Shown: positions 1-7,463 of the stretch, piece after piece | Numbering within the stretch: position 1 is the stretch's first letter | Layout of the letters: each line of letters opens with the position of its first letter | Assembly (NCBI GenBank): GCA_964520785.1 | Contig: CAZFQG010000045.1 | Span: 1-35,469, forward strand | Length of the DNA stretch: 35,469 nucleotides | DNA from: CAZFQG01 sp964520785 | Lineage (GTDB): Bacteria > Planctomycetota > Planctomycetia > Pirellulales > Thermoguttaceae | Direction of reading: 5' to 3' | Position numbers and translations under genes: made by a program | Notes under the pieces: model-generated | What the model saw: only the letters and a program-made list of their open reading frames with translations | What the model was told of the DNA's origin: nothing | The model's database searches: none

Positions 1-972
1 ACTGCCGCTGGACAGGGCGAAAAAGGACATCGTGGCACCGATCGAACTCACCCAGAAACAGTCGGCCACGGTTCCATCTCCATCCACGCCGATTCCGTAC
101 AAGTCGCCCAGACCTACCTCGATGATCCGGGGATTGGCGCCGAGGCTTCCGCCGGATATGTCATAGATCGTCACGCAGTCGCTGATGTCGTCGGTGACGA
201 ACAACTCGTCGCCGTAGCGGACGGCCTGATAGATGCCGCCGGCCTCGTGAATTCCCAAAACCGTGACGCCGCCGGTCGTGGCATCGATTTCGAAGACACG
301 GTCTCCGGCTTGCGTGGTGTCGTCATGGTCGCCGCAGTACAGCTTACCGCCTGTCCCGTCGTCGTAGTAGCTAACGGCGCGGATCCGGCCCGTCGCTCCG
401 GTACCGACTCCTCCCGACCAGCCATGCGACGTAACTCCGGTCAACGTGAAGGAGTCGGCCTGGTTCGTGATCTGCCACTTGTGGATCAATCCGCGGTTCA
501 CGGTTGCGCCGGCGCCCAGCACGCCGTATTCGTCGGTGTAGAGATAGGTGCCGTCCGTCGTAATGCTGTCCAAGACGAGCTGCCGCGAGGTCGGAAGGAC
601 GCGGGGCGTTTCATTGCTCTCCCAATCGGCATCAACGCGGCCTACGCCGCCGGAGCCGTTGCCGTCTCCCATAAAAATATAGTCGCCCACGGGACACGAC
701 GACTTTGCGCCGATTCCAGCCGCCGTCGCGTAAGTCTCAAGAAGGGCGGTCGGCTCGGTGTCTCCTACCTGTTCCTTTCCCCACATTTGGGGCCCACTGT
801 AGATTTGCCCCGTGTAATAGACACCGTCGTACACCCCACCACCGTAGTAGATATTGGCTCCGGAGAGCTTCTCCGACCACATCAATTGCCATTCTCCGGG
901 GGCCACCCCGGCTGCCAAACAGGGGGCAGCCAAACCGACGACAATGATTCCAACGAGCGATAGCCTGTTCAT
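1..972 (-). CDS. Secreted beta-rich protein, N-terminal part (cut by window edge)
   Basis: An open frame runs from the ATG at 970-972 to the left window edge without a stop, giving the first 324 residues of a longer protein. It opens with MNRLSLVGIIVVGLAAPCLA, a clear Sec signal peptide with an A-x-A-type cleavage region. The mature part is rich in Gly, Tyr, Asp and Thr, with recurring short beta-strand-like units such as GGIYQAVRYGDELFVTDD, which suggests a beta-propeller or similar surface fold. AGGAG lies 8 bases before the ATG and supports this start. A PEP-CTERM tail like those at 29760 and 31606 may lie outside the window; that is a guess. No family is recognised. The frame, signal peptide and start are seen directly; the fold is inferred. 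Confidence 0.8.
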   Translation of the reverse strand, partial: MNRLSLVGIIVVGLAAPCLAAGVAPGEWQLMWSEKLSGANIYYGGGVYDGVYYTGQIYSGPQMWGKEQVGDTEPTALLETYATAAGIGAKSSCPVGDYIFMGDGNGSGGVGRVDADWESNETPRVLPTSRQLVLDSITTDGTYLYTDEYGVLGAGATVNRGLIHKWQITNQADSFTLTGVTSHGWSGGVGTGATGRIRAVSYYDDGTGGKLYCGDHDDTTQAGDRVFEIDATTGGVTVLGIHEAGGIYQAVRYGDELFVTDDISDCVTIYDISGGSLGANPRIIEVGLGDLYGIGVDGDGTVADCFWVSSIGATMSFFALSSGS

Positions 973-1385
973 GCGATGGTCTCCTATCGTTTCAACGAAC
1001 TGAAAAGCTAACGGAATGCTAACACAATCCTATTCTAAACCGGTGGATTGCGGATTGCAAGGGTTTTGCCGCGAAAAAGGGGGGCAGACGCCTGATAAGA
1101 CGTACCGTTGACGGTCAATTCAAGGGAAAACCTCCCCAAGACCCCGTTCCGGCGAGGGCGGCTGGTTGTGGCAATGCCCCGGAAGAGTGAGTGTCCGGAG
1201 CGGAACACTCGATTCGGCGGGATGGGGACGAGTCGCACCACGAACCGCGAGACCGCCCTGCCGGACCCTCTTCGCGGCTCCTTTCATTCGGTCCTTGGGG
1301 CTTGGCTTCGGCGAGCCGAGCGGTCATCGGACGACGGAGGGATTCGGCCGGCGACCGACCTCGGCAGCGGTCTCCTCGCCCTCGT
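973..1385. other. Intergenic stretch between the universal stress gene and the secreted-protein gene
   Basis: No convincing gene is seen in these 413 bases. The right part lies downstream of the minus-strand stress protein gene and holds a stem-loop at 1189-1210 (GAGTGTCCG pairing with CGGACACTC-like sequence, one bulged A). It may be part of a transcription end but has no T-run. The left part carries the promoter at 1032-1060. Short open frames here are compositional shadows. Confidence 0.5.
1032..1060 (-). promoter_or_regulatory. Putative sigma70-like promoter for the secreted protein
   Basis: On the minus strand TTGCAA (1055-1060) is followed after 17 bases by TAGAAT (1032-1037). The -10 matches consensus at five of six positions and the -35 at four. 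It lies about 60 bases before the ATG at 972. Confidence 0.4.
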
Positions 1386-1817
1386 TCAGTGCTTGAGAAC
1401 CAGGACCGGACAATGTGCCAACCGGACGACCCTTTCGGCGGTGGAGCCGATGAGGAGGTGGGCCAGGCCGGTTCGTCCGTGACTGGCGATGGCGATAAGA
1501 CCGGCGTCGATCTCTTCGGCGTAGCGGACGATCTCATGGCCGGGATCGCCGAAGCGCACCACGATGGTCCCGTCGGCGCAGTTTCGAGCGACAAGCTCTT
1601 TTTCCACGGCCTCTCTCACATGGTCGGCGCGCTGGGTATTGTCGACCGTCTCCCAGATCATCCCCGGTTCGGTCGGCTCCAAAATGGGGAGAACGTGGAT
1701 GAAATGAAGATGGGTCGCGTCCACGACCATGTCGAGCGCCGTCTCCACGGCGGCCATGGAGTCGTCGGAAAAGTCGATGGGAACCACGACCGCGTCACGA
1801 GGTAACCAAGGATTCAT
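1386..1817 (-). CDS. Universal stress protein, UspA family
   Basis: This 143-residue protein is a single-domain UspA-type stress protein, a cytosolic ATP- or AMP-binding fold. It starts MNPWLPRDAVVVPIDFSDDS, where VPIDFSD is the usual first strand and loop with the nucleotide-contacting Asp. It ends with SHGRTGLAHLLIGSTAERVV followed by CPVLVLKH, the family's glycine-rich G-x2-G-x9-G-S/T phosphate-binding signature and last strand. The ATG at 1817 has AGGAAGG about 9 bases upstream; an upstream in-frame TTG at 1853 has no such support. The gene sits 73 bases after the symporter on the same strand and may share its transcript. The family is certain; the stress it answers to is not visible. Confidence 0.93.
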   Translation of the reverse strand: MNPWLPRDAVVVPIDFSDDSMAAVETALDMVVDATHLHFIHVLPILEPTEPGMIWETVDNTQRADHVREAVEKELVARNCADGTIVVRFGDPGHEIVRYAEEIDAGLIAIASHGRTGLAHLLIGSTAERVVRLAHCPVLVLKH

Positions 1818-1855
1818 GATCGTTTCCTTCCTGTAGGGTTTTGGGATGCTCAAAC

Positions 1856-1871
1856 GGCCGGGAGACCGGCC
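1856..1871 (-). terminator. GC-rich hairpin between symporter and stress protein genes
   Basis: GGCCGG (1856-1861) and CCGGCC (1866-1871) form a perfect 6-base-pair stem around a 4-base loop. It lies 20 bases after the symporter stop and 39 bases before the next ATG. There is no T-run, so it may be a weak terminator, an attenuating structure or an mRNA-end stabiliser. Confidence 0.35.
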
Positions 1872-1890
1872 CGGTATCGCGGGATACTGG

Positions 1891-3600
1891 TCATTCTTCG
1901 GGTTTCACCGTGGTCGGTTGCTTCGGCTCCAATCCGCCCGCCTTGTATCGATTCCAGTAGTCATCCAACCTGCTTCGGACGACTCCGCCGAGGAGGACGG
2001 CTCCGAAGATGTTTGGAAGTGCCATGGCGAACATCATCACGTCGGAAAAATCCAGGATATTCGTAGCCGAGACGATCGATCCGAGGAAAACGAAAACCAG
2101 AAAGAACAACCGGTAGAGTATCGACCATTTCGGTCCGAACAGGTGGCTAAAGCACCGCTCCCCGTAGTACGACCACGAGATCATCGTGGAGTAGGCGAAC
2201 AAGACGACGGCGACCGTGAGAATGATCGGGAAGAACGAAATCACCGACCCGAACGCCACGGCGGTCAGGGGGGTTCCTTTGTTTGCTTCGATATAGCCGA
2301 GCAGTTCGGGCGACAGATCGGGGCTCGTCCGATCACAAACCCCGGTGACGACGATGACCAGTCCCGTCATGGAACAGACGACGACGGTATCGATGAACGG
2401 CTCCAGAAGTGCGACGATCCCCTCGCTGATCGGTTCGTCCGTTTTCGCCGCGGCGTGCGCGATCGGGGCGGAGCCGATTCCCGCCTCGTTCGAGAAGGCC
2501 GCCCGCTGAAAACCGGTAATCAACACGCCGATAAACCCGCCGTAGACCGCGTCGGGGCCGAATGCGCCTTGTACGATGGTGACGACGGCCGCCGGAAGGT
2601 CCTGCGCGTGAACCGCCAGAATATAGATCGCCGCGCACACGTAGATACCGCACATCAGCGGTACGATTTTCTCGGCCGTCGCGGCGATCCGGCGGATACC
2701 GCCCAAGATAACGATCGCCACCAACACGACCATGACGAGCCCGTAAATCCATGGATTGGTTTCCAAGGTCGTCACGCCGTACTGGTTCATCTGCATTTTT
2801 ACCGCCTCGAAGGATTGGCAGACCTGAAAGACGCAGCCGCCGCCGACCGACGCGATCACGCAACAAAGAGCGAAGACCGTCCCGAGAACCCAGCCCAATC
2901 GGGGCAGTCCGAGTTCAGCCAACCCCCTCTTCAAATAATGCATCGCCCCACCGCTTACCGTACCGTCGCGGTCGACGTGCCGGTATATCTGGCCGAGCGA
3001 ACATTCGGCGAACTTGCTGCTCATGCCGAGCAGTCCGGCGCAGATCAACCAGAAGATGGCGCCCGGTCCACCGATGCCGACGGCGATGGCCACTCCGGCG
3101 ATATTCCCCAGACCGACGGTCGCCGAGAGTGCCGAGGCCAGTGCCTGGAAGTGCGAGACCTCGCCGGCGTCCTCCGGTTTGTCGTAGTCGCCTCGCGTCA
3201 GGTGGATCGCGTGCCGGAACGCGCGGATGTTGATGAACCCCATTCGTAGCGTGAAGAAGATCGCGCCGCAAATAAGCCAAACCACGATGAATGGTAGTTT
3301 CGCTCCGAGCCATCCCCCTCCCAGATCAAAGAACAGAACCTTCTGAAACGGAGCGACCAGATACCTTCCAAAGAACTCATCAATTCGAACGATCCATGCG
3401 GACTGTTCCGTCGCGGCGGGAATCACGGCCGACTCCGGTTCGGGGATCGTAACGATCCCTTCCGCGGTCTCGGCGAGGGCCTCTCCGCGGGGCGAACCGA
3501 CCGGAGTCTCCGCCGCGGCAGAGCCGAATTGGAAGAGAAAAAGGCTCACGGCCGGGAATACGACGAAAAACCGGCGGTCCGAGGCTCTTAGGGTAGGCAT
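1891..3600 (-). CDS. Sodium:alanine/glycine symporter (AGCS family)
   Basis: This 569-residue inner-membrane protein couples Na+ entry to uptake of a small neutral amino acid. The family pattern is plain: FINIRAFRHAIHLTRGDYD, SALSATVGLGNIAGVAIAVG with the glycine-rich GNIAGVA substrate/ion segment, GGPGAIFW, and FSNEAGIGSAPIAHAAAKT. About ten to eleven hydrophobic helices follow. The N-terminus has a long addition with a signal-peptide-like stretch (RRFFVVFPAVSLFLFQFGSAAA) and an acidic linker before the usual start of the family, so the mature N-terminus may lie outside the cytoplasm. The ATG at 3600 was chosen for that signal; the ATG at 3612 is equally possible and neither has a clear ribosome site. 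It is divergent from the aldolase gene. Exact substrate is unknown. Confidence 0.93.
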   Translation of the reverse strand: MPTLRASDRRFFVVFPAVSLFLFQFGSAAAETPVGSPRGEALAETAEGIVTIPEPESAVIPAATEQSAWIVRIDEFFGRYLVAPFQKVLFFDLGGGWLGAKLPFIVVWLICGAIFFTLRMGFINIRAFRHAIHLTRGDYDKPEDAGEVSHFQALASALSATVGLGNIAGVAIAVGIGGPGAIFWLICAGLLGMSSKFAECSLGQIYRHVDRDGTVSGGAMHYLKRGLAELGLPRLGWVLGTVFALCCVIASVGGGCVFQVCQSFEAVKMQMNQYGVTTLETNPWIYGLVMVVLVAIVILGGIRRIAATAEKIVPLMCGIYVCAAIYILAVHAQDLPAAVVTIVQGAFGPDAVYGGFIGVLITGFQRAAFSNEAGIGSAPIAHAAAKTDEPISEGIVALLEPFIDTVVVCSMTGLVIVVTGVCDRTSPDLSPELLGYIEANKGTPLTAVAFGSVISFFPIILTVAVVLFAYSTMISWSYYGERCFSHLFGPKWSILYRLFFLVFVFLGSIVSATNILDFSDVMMFAMALPNIFGAVLLGGVVRSRLDDYWNRYKAGGLEPKQPTTVKPEE

Positions 3601-3612
3601 GATATTCGTCAT

Positions 3613-3838
3613 GGCAGAAAATGTCTGAGGGCCTATCGAAAAAGGCTCTGGTTCCAAAAACCGCGAAGCCGCCAGGCCGCGACGGGACCACGGGACCACC
3701 GACTCCCCATTTTAATGCTCCACTCACGGAATGGAACCCTCCGGGACCCACTACTACCCTGGAGAGGAAAAACCGAGTATCATTACCTTTTTGTGCCGGT
3801 GCGACAGAGCTACCCCAGTAAAGGATTTCTAGACGATT
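3613..3838. promoter_or_regulatory. Divergent intergenic region (symporter / aldolase)
   Basis: These 226 bases must hold the promoters of both divergent genes. On the minus strand a TAAAAT -10-like box lies at 3709-3714, with only a weak -35 match 17 bases further. No clear box was found for the aldolase gene. Confidence 0.3.
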
Positions 3839-4669
3839 ATGCGAAAAAGTCGAGTTAAGACCAAGCTATCCCGTGGGGAGGCCGTCCTTGTCACGACGTG
3901 CCATTTTACCGATCCATCCTTATATGAACTCGTCAGTCTCCTGGGTTTCGATTGCGTCTGGATGGACATGGAGCACCACACGTACAGTCTCGAAACGGCC
4001 GCCGAACTGATGCGCGCCGCCCGGGTGGGCACCGCCGACATAATCGCCCGACCCGCCAAGGGAGAATTCATGCGGATGCAGCGGATGCTCGAGGCGGGGG
4101 CGCAAGGCATCATGTATCCTCGATGCGACGACGCGGCGGAAGCGACCGAAGTCGTCAAATGGGCGAAGTTTCCGCCCACGGGCGTCCGCGGGGTCGACGG
4201 GGGGAACCCCGATATGCCTTACCTGAGCATGACTTTGGCCGATTACATTGACACTGCCAATAAAGAAACATTCGTGGCGATCCAAATCGAGCAGAAGGAA
4301 ACCGTCGACCACATCGAGGCGATCGCGGCCGTCGAAGGGGTCGATATTCTAATGATCGGACCGGGAGATCTCAGTATTCGGCTGGGCGTTCCCGGACAGA
4401 CGACGCACAAGAAGGTCCGTGAGGTAATCGAACGAACGGCGAAAGCGGCCGCGGATTGCGGCAAGGCGTGGGGATTGCCGGTCGGGTCGGTGGACGCGGC
4501 CAAGGAAATGCTGGATTTGGGGGCCCGATGGATTTGTTTCGGTGGGGATATCGTGTTCCTGAAGACGGCGTTCGAGAAGGTCCAGGCCGATTTCGCGCCG
4601 CTCGGTTTCACGTTCCAGAATCGCCTTGCCACCAAGGCTTCCGGGAGCGCGAGTCAATACGAGAACTAA
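3839..4669 (+). CDS. HpcH/HpaI-type class II 2-oxo acid aldolase
   Basis: This 276-residue protein belongs to the metal-dependent aldolases that split 4-hydroxy-2-oxo acids into pyruvate and an aldehyde (HpaI, RhmA, GarL). Seen in order: WMDMEHH with the catalytic His around residue 46, ARPAKGE with the substrate-binding Arg71, QGIMYPRCD, the metal-binding Glu151 in IQIEQKE and Asp177 in IGPGDLS. Length is close to the family's usual 250-270. The ATG at 3839 is preceded by AAGGA, 13 bases away, so spacing is loose. It leads a five-gene plus-strand run, with 70 bases to the HAD phosphatase, so it may supply or consume an intermediate of that set. Class is secure; the aldehyde partner cannot be read. 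Confidence 0.92.
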   Translation: MRKSRVKTKLSRGEAVLVTTCHFTDPSLYELVSLLGFDCVWMDMEHHTYSLETAAELMRAARVGTADIIARPAKGEFMRMQRMLEAGAQGIMYPRCDDAAEATEVVKWAKFPPTGVRGVDGGNPDMPYLSMTLADYIDTANKETFVAIQIEQKETVDHIEAIAAVEGVDILMIGPGDLSIRLGVPGQTTHKKVREVIERTAKAAADCGKAWGLPVGSVDAAKEMLDLGARWICFGGDIVFLKTAFEKVQADFAPLGFTFQNRLATKASGSASQYEN

Positions 4670-4739
4670 GAGACGGACTCTCCCCGGGAGGGACCGGTTC
4701 CCCTTCAAGTTCCCCCTTGCGCTCCACGGTGGAAACGAC

Positions 4740-5642
4740 ATGAGTCACCAGAACATTGAAGCCGATTACCGGCGGGTGGTTGCCGGCGTCGCCGAGACCC
4801 GGTTCCTCGCCGGGACTTCCATCGAGATCATCCGCGAACCTCGCCGCACGAAGCCGATTGAGCATGTCGTCTTCGATTTCGACGGGACGCTCAGTCTGGT
4901 CCGCGAGGGCTGGCCCGAGGTAATGGTCCCGATGATGGTCGAGGTTCTGCAAGAGACCGGCACGCGCGAGACGGCGGAGGAACTCCGCGACATCGCCTAC
5001 GACTTCGTGATGAAGCTCAATGGCAAGCAGACGATCTACCAGATGATCCGCCTGGCGGAGGAGGTGACCGCCAGAGGGGGAAAGCCGTTGGAGCCCCTGG
5101 CGTACAAAGAACGCTATCACGATCTCTTGATGCAGCGGATTCAAGGGCGCCGCGACGCCCTCCGCGACGGGATGACCGCGCCCGAGGAAATGCTCGTCCC
5201 GCACACGTTCGCCTTGCTGGAGGGCCTGAAATCGCGCGGCGCGAAGATGTACCTGGCTAGCGGGACGGATGAGAACTACGTCCAGGAAGAGGTGTCCCTG
5301 TTGACGCTCGACCGGTTTTTCGGAAGCCACGTCTACGGCGCACAGAACGATTACAAGCAGTTTTCCAAGGCGATGGTGATCCGCGGAATCCTCGAAGAGC
5401 ACGCCGTCGACGGGGACGCACTCCTCGGCTTCGGCGACGGTTACGTCGAGATACAAAACGTGAAGGAATTCGGCGGAACCGCCGTCGCGGTTGCCAGTGA
5501 CGAGGCCCGGCGCAGCGGCAGGCCGGACGCCTGGAAACGCGAGCGGCTCATCGGTGTCGGAGCCGATATCGTCATCCCGGATTACCAGGACCACGAGGCG
5601 CTGTTGGAGTACCTTTGGAACCCGACCGCGTACGTGCGATGA
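4740..5642 (+). CDS. HAD-superfamily sugar-phosphate phosphatase-like hydrolase
   Basis: This 300-residue protein carries all four HAD motifs: VVFDFDGTLS (nucleophile and acid Asp), YLASGTDENY (motif II), the Lys of NDYKQFSK (motif III) and GFGDGYVEI (motif IV acidic residue). The roughly 130-residue helical insert between motifs I and II is a C1 cap, as in phosphoglycolate phosphatase and beta-phosphoglucomutase, so it is not a GmhB-type HAD, which lacks this cap. About 35 residues precede the core. The ATG at 4740 has GGTGG 7 bases upstream. Its stop overlaps the kinase start as ATGA, implying translational coupling. From context the substrate is probably a sugar phosphate; a mutase role is possible. 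Confidence 0.88.
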   Translation: MSHQNIEADYRRVVAGVAETRFLAGTSIEIIREPRRTKPIEHVVFDFDGTLSLVREGWPEVMVPMMVEVLQETGTRETAEELRDIAYDFVMKLNGKQTIYQMIRLAEEVTARGGKPLEPLAYKERYHDLLMQRIQGRRDALRDGMTAPEEMLVPHTFALLEGLKSRGAKMYLASGTDENYVQEEVSLLTLDRFFGSHVYGAQNDYKQFSKAMVIRGILEEHAVDGDALLGFGDGYVEIQNVKEFGGTAVAVASDEARRSGRPDAWKRERLIGVGADIVIPDYQDHEALLEYLWNPTAYVR

Positions 5643-6727
5643 ATCGCATTCTCCTGCAGGCGGTCTTCGACGCAGAAGCCATGCACGTTTTCCACCACAT
5701 GCCCGAATCGCGCCTCCGCGAGCTGGTCGACGGTTTCCGCCGGGCACGGATCGCCGTGTTGGGGGATTTTTTCCTGGACAAATACCTGGAAACGGATCCG
5801 GCGCTCGCCGAGGTCTCCATCGAGACCGGCAAGACGGCCCACCAGGTAGTAGAAATCCGGTGCAGTCCCGGCGCGGCCGGCACCGTTTGCTGTAACCTGG
5901 CTGCGCTAGGGGTCGGCTCGCTCCACGCGATCGGGTTCACCGGCGATGACGGAGAATCGTTTGATTTGCGCAAAGGCCTCGAGCGGCTCGGTTGCTCGAC
6001 CGACCACCTCCATGTCGCCGCGGAGCGGAAAACGCCGACCTATCTGAAACCGCGCGACGTCTCCCTCCCCGGCCTGGAAGGGGAGCATAACCGCTACGAT
6101 ACAAAGAACCGCAGCAAAACACCGGTCGAGATCGAAGACGCGATCCTCGCGTCGCTCGACGCCATGCTTCCGCGAATCGACGCCCTGATCGTGCTGGACC
6201 AGGTTGAGGAAGCGGACTGCGGCGCGGTCACGTCCCGAGTCCGCCAAGCAATCGGCCGGCGGGCCGAGGCCTTTAAGAACGTCGTCTTCTGGGCCGACAG
6301 CCGCCTGCGGATTCGCGAGTTTTGCGGCGTGACGATCAAGCCGAACCAATTCGAGGCGATCGGCCGCGAGAATCCGCCCCCCGGCGAGGTGGTCGACATC
6401 GAGGAACTGGCTAAGGCGGTCCAGTCGCTCGCGGAAGAGAACAAGGTCGTCGTATGTGCCACCCGGGGGGCGGACGGGATGATCGTCAGCCACCCCGAGC
6501 CGACACTGGTCTTTGGGGTCCGGGTGGACGGTCCGATCGACCCGACCGGCGCGGGCGACAGCGCGACGGCCGGCGCCGTGCTGGCCCTGTGCGCCGGAGC
6601 GACTTTCCCCGAAGCGGCCCTTGTCGGAAACCTTGTCGCCTCCGTCACCGTGACACGACTGGCCACCACCGGAACCGCCTCGCCGGAGGAGTTGTTCGAG
6701 CGGCTTCGACGTTGGTGGATGCAGTGA
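5639..6727 (+). CDS. PfkB/ribokinase-family sugar kinase, HldE-N (RfaE)-like
   Basis: This 362-residue cytosolic kinase belongs to the PfkB family and most resembles the kinase half of the heptose enzyme HldE. Seen: IAVLGDFFLDKYLETDP near residue 45, then CSPGAAGTVCCNLAALGV (the substrate-binding PGGAAN-like motif with CCNLAALG) and DPTGAGDSATAGAVLALCA, the anion hole with catalytic Asp. There is no nucleotidyltransferase domain behind it, unlike bifunctional HldE. About 35 extra residues precede the core. The start overlaps the HAD stop by four bases (ATGA), so the two are translated together. Inferred role: phosphorylation of a sugar or sugar phosphate in the same pathway as the SIS isomerase downstream. 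Confidence 0.9.
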   Translation: MNRILLQAVFDAEAMHVFHHMPESRLRELVDGFRRARIAVLGDFFLDKYLETDPALAEVSIETGKTAHQVVEIRCSPGAAGTVCCNLAALGVGSLHAIGFTGDDGESFDLRKGLERLGCSTDHLHVAAERKTPTYLKPRDVSLPGLEGEHNRYDTKNRSKTPVEIEDAILASLDAMLPRIDALIVLDQVEEADCGAVTSRVRQAIGRRAEAFKNVVFWADSRLRIREFCGVTIKPNQFEAIGRENPPPGEVVDIEELAKAVQSLAEENKVVVCATRGADGMIVSHPEPTLVFGVRVDGPIDPTGAGDSATAGAVLALCAGATFPEAALVGNLVASVTVTRLATTGTASPEELFERLRRWWMQ

Positions 6728-6857
6728 CCGGTCGATGGAAATGGCACGAAACCGCCGCCTTGTCGGAGCCCATCCGCCCTTGCATTTTCGTTCCCTGCGC
6801 CATGTCCCTTTGGCGACCATATTTCGAATCCATCCCAGCTAACCGGTAATCGATCCC

Positions 6858-7421
6858 ATGAACGACCAAACATTTGCCCGGAATTACCTGAACGACCTGG
6901 CCTCCCTGCTTCCGAAGCTCGACGACGAAAGAATCGTCCAGGCGATTGCCTGGATGCGCGAGGTCCGGGACGCGGGGCGGATGATCTACATCTGCGGCAA
7001 CGGCGGCAGTGCCTCGATCGCCTCGCAGATGGTCGTCGACATCGTCAAGGGCGGATCGTGGCAAAAGAAGGCGCGGTTCAAGATGATCGCCCTGAACGAT
7101 AGCATCAGTACGGTGACCGCGTACGCCAACGACGTCGGCTACGACGTGGTCTTTGTCGAGCAGTTGAAGAACTTCGCCCAGAAAGACGACCTGCTTATCG
7201 CCATCAGCGGCAGCGGCAACAGCCCGAACGTCGTCAAGGCGTTGGAATATGCGAACGAAATCGGCTGTAAGACGATCGGCATAACCACCGGCGAAGGGGG
7301 GAAGCTCAAGGACCTGGCAGAACTTCCCCTGACGGCTCCGAGCACCCACATGGGCCGTCTGGAGGACTGTTTCTTCATCATCACCCATATTCTATGCTAT
7401 GCATTTATGGAAGCCGAATAA
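6858..7421 (+). CDS. SIS-domain phosphosugar isomerase, GmhA-like with altered metal site
   Basis: At 187 residues this has the length and layout of sedoheptulose-7-phosphate isomerase (GmhA): ICGNGGSASIASQ (residues 45-57), TVTAYANDVGYDVVFVEQL and the phosphate-binding ISGSGNSPNVVKAL. The zinc ligands known from GmhA seem changed: aligning by the GNGGS motif, the usual His is Gln57 and the usual Glu is Asp61; near the C-terminus the usual Gln is Glu169 while His177 is kept. So the metal site is remodelled or lost and the substrate may differ. It lies 130 bases after the kinase and 42 before the threonine synthase ATG on the same strand. Fold is secure; reaction is inferred. Confidence 0.87.
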   Translation: MNDQTFARNYLNDLASLLPKLDDERIVQAIAWMREVRDAGRMIYICGNGGSASIASQMVVDIVKGGSWQKKARFKMIALNDSISTVTAYANDVGYDVVFVEQLKNFAQKDDLLIAISGSGNSPNVVKALEYANEIGCKTIGITTGEGGKLKDLAELPLTAPSTHMGRLEDCFFIITHILCYAFMEAE

Positions 7422-7463
7422 TCCCCATTTCCGCTTTTTATCTCCAGCCTTCGCCCCTTGACC

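Noticed and set aside
1300..1318. TTCG-loop stem downstream of the stress protein gene
   Set aside because: Stem is short with an internal mismatch and no T-run; not strong enough to call a terminator.
1846..3249. 467-codon open frame on the plus strand
   Set aside because: It is antisense to the symporter, whose transmembrane and AGCS motifs are clear; the translation is rich in Asp, Arg and His with no domain.
4608..5747. 379-codon open frame on the minus strand
   Set aside because: A shadow of the HAD phosphatase gene in which all four motifs are present on the other strand.
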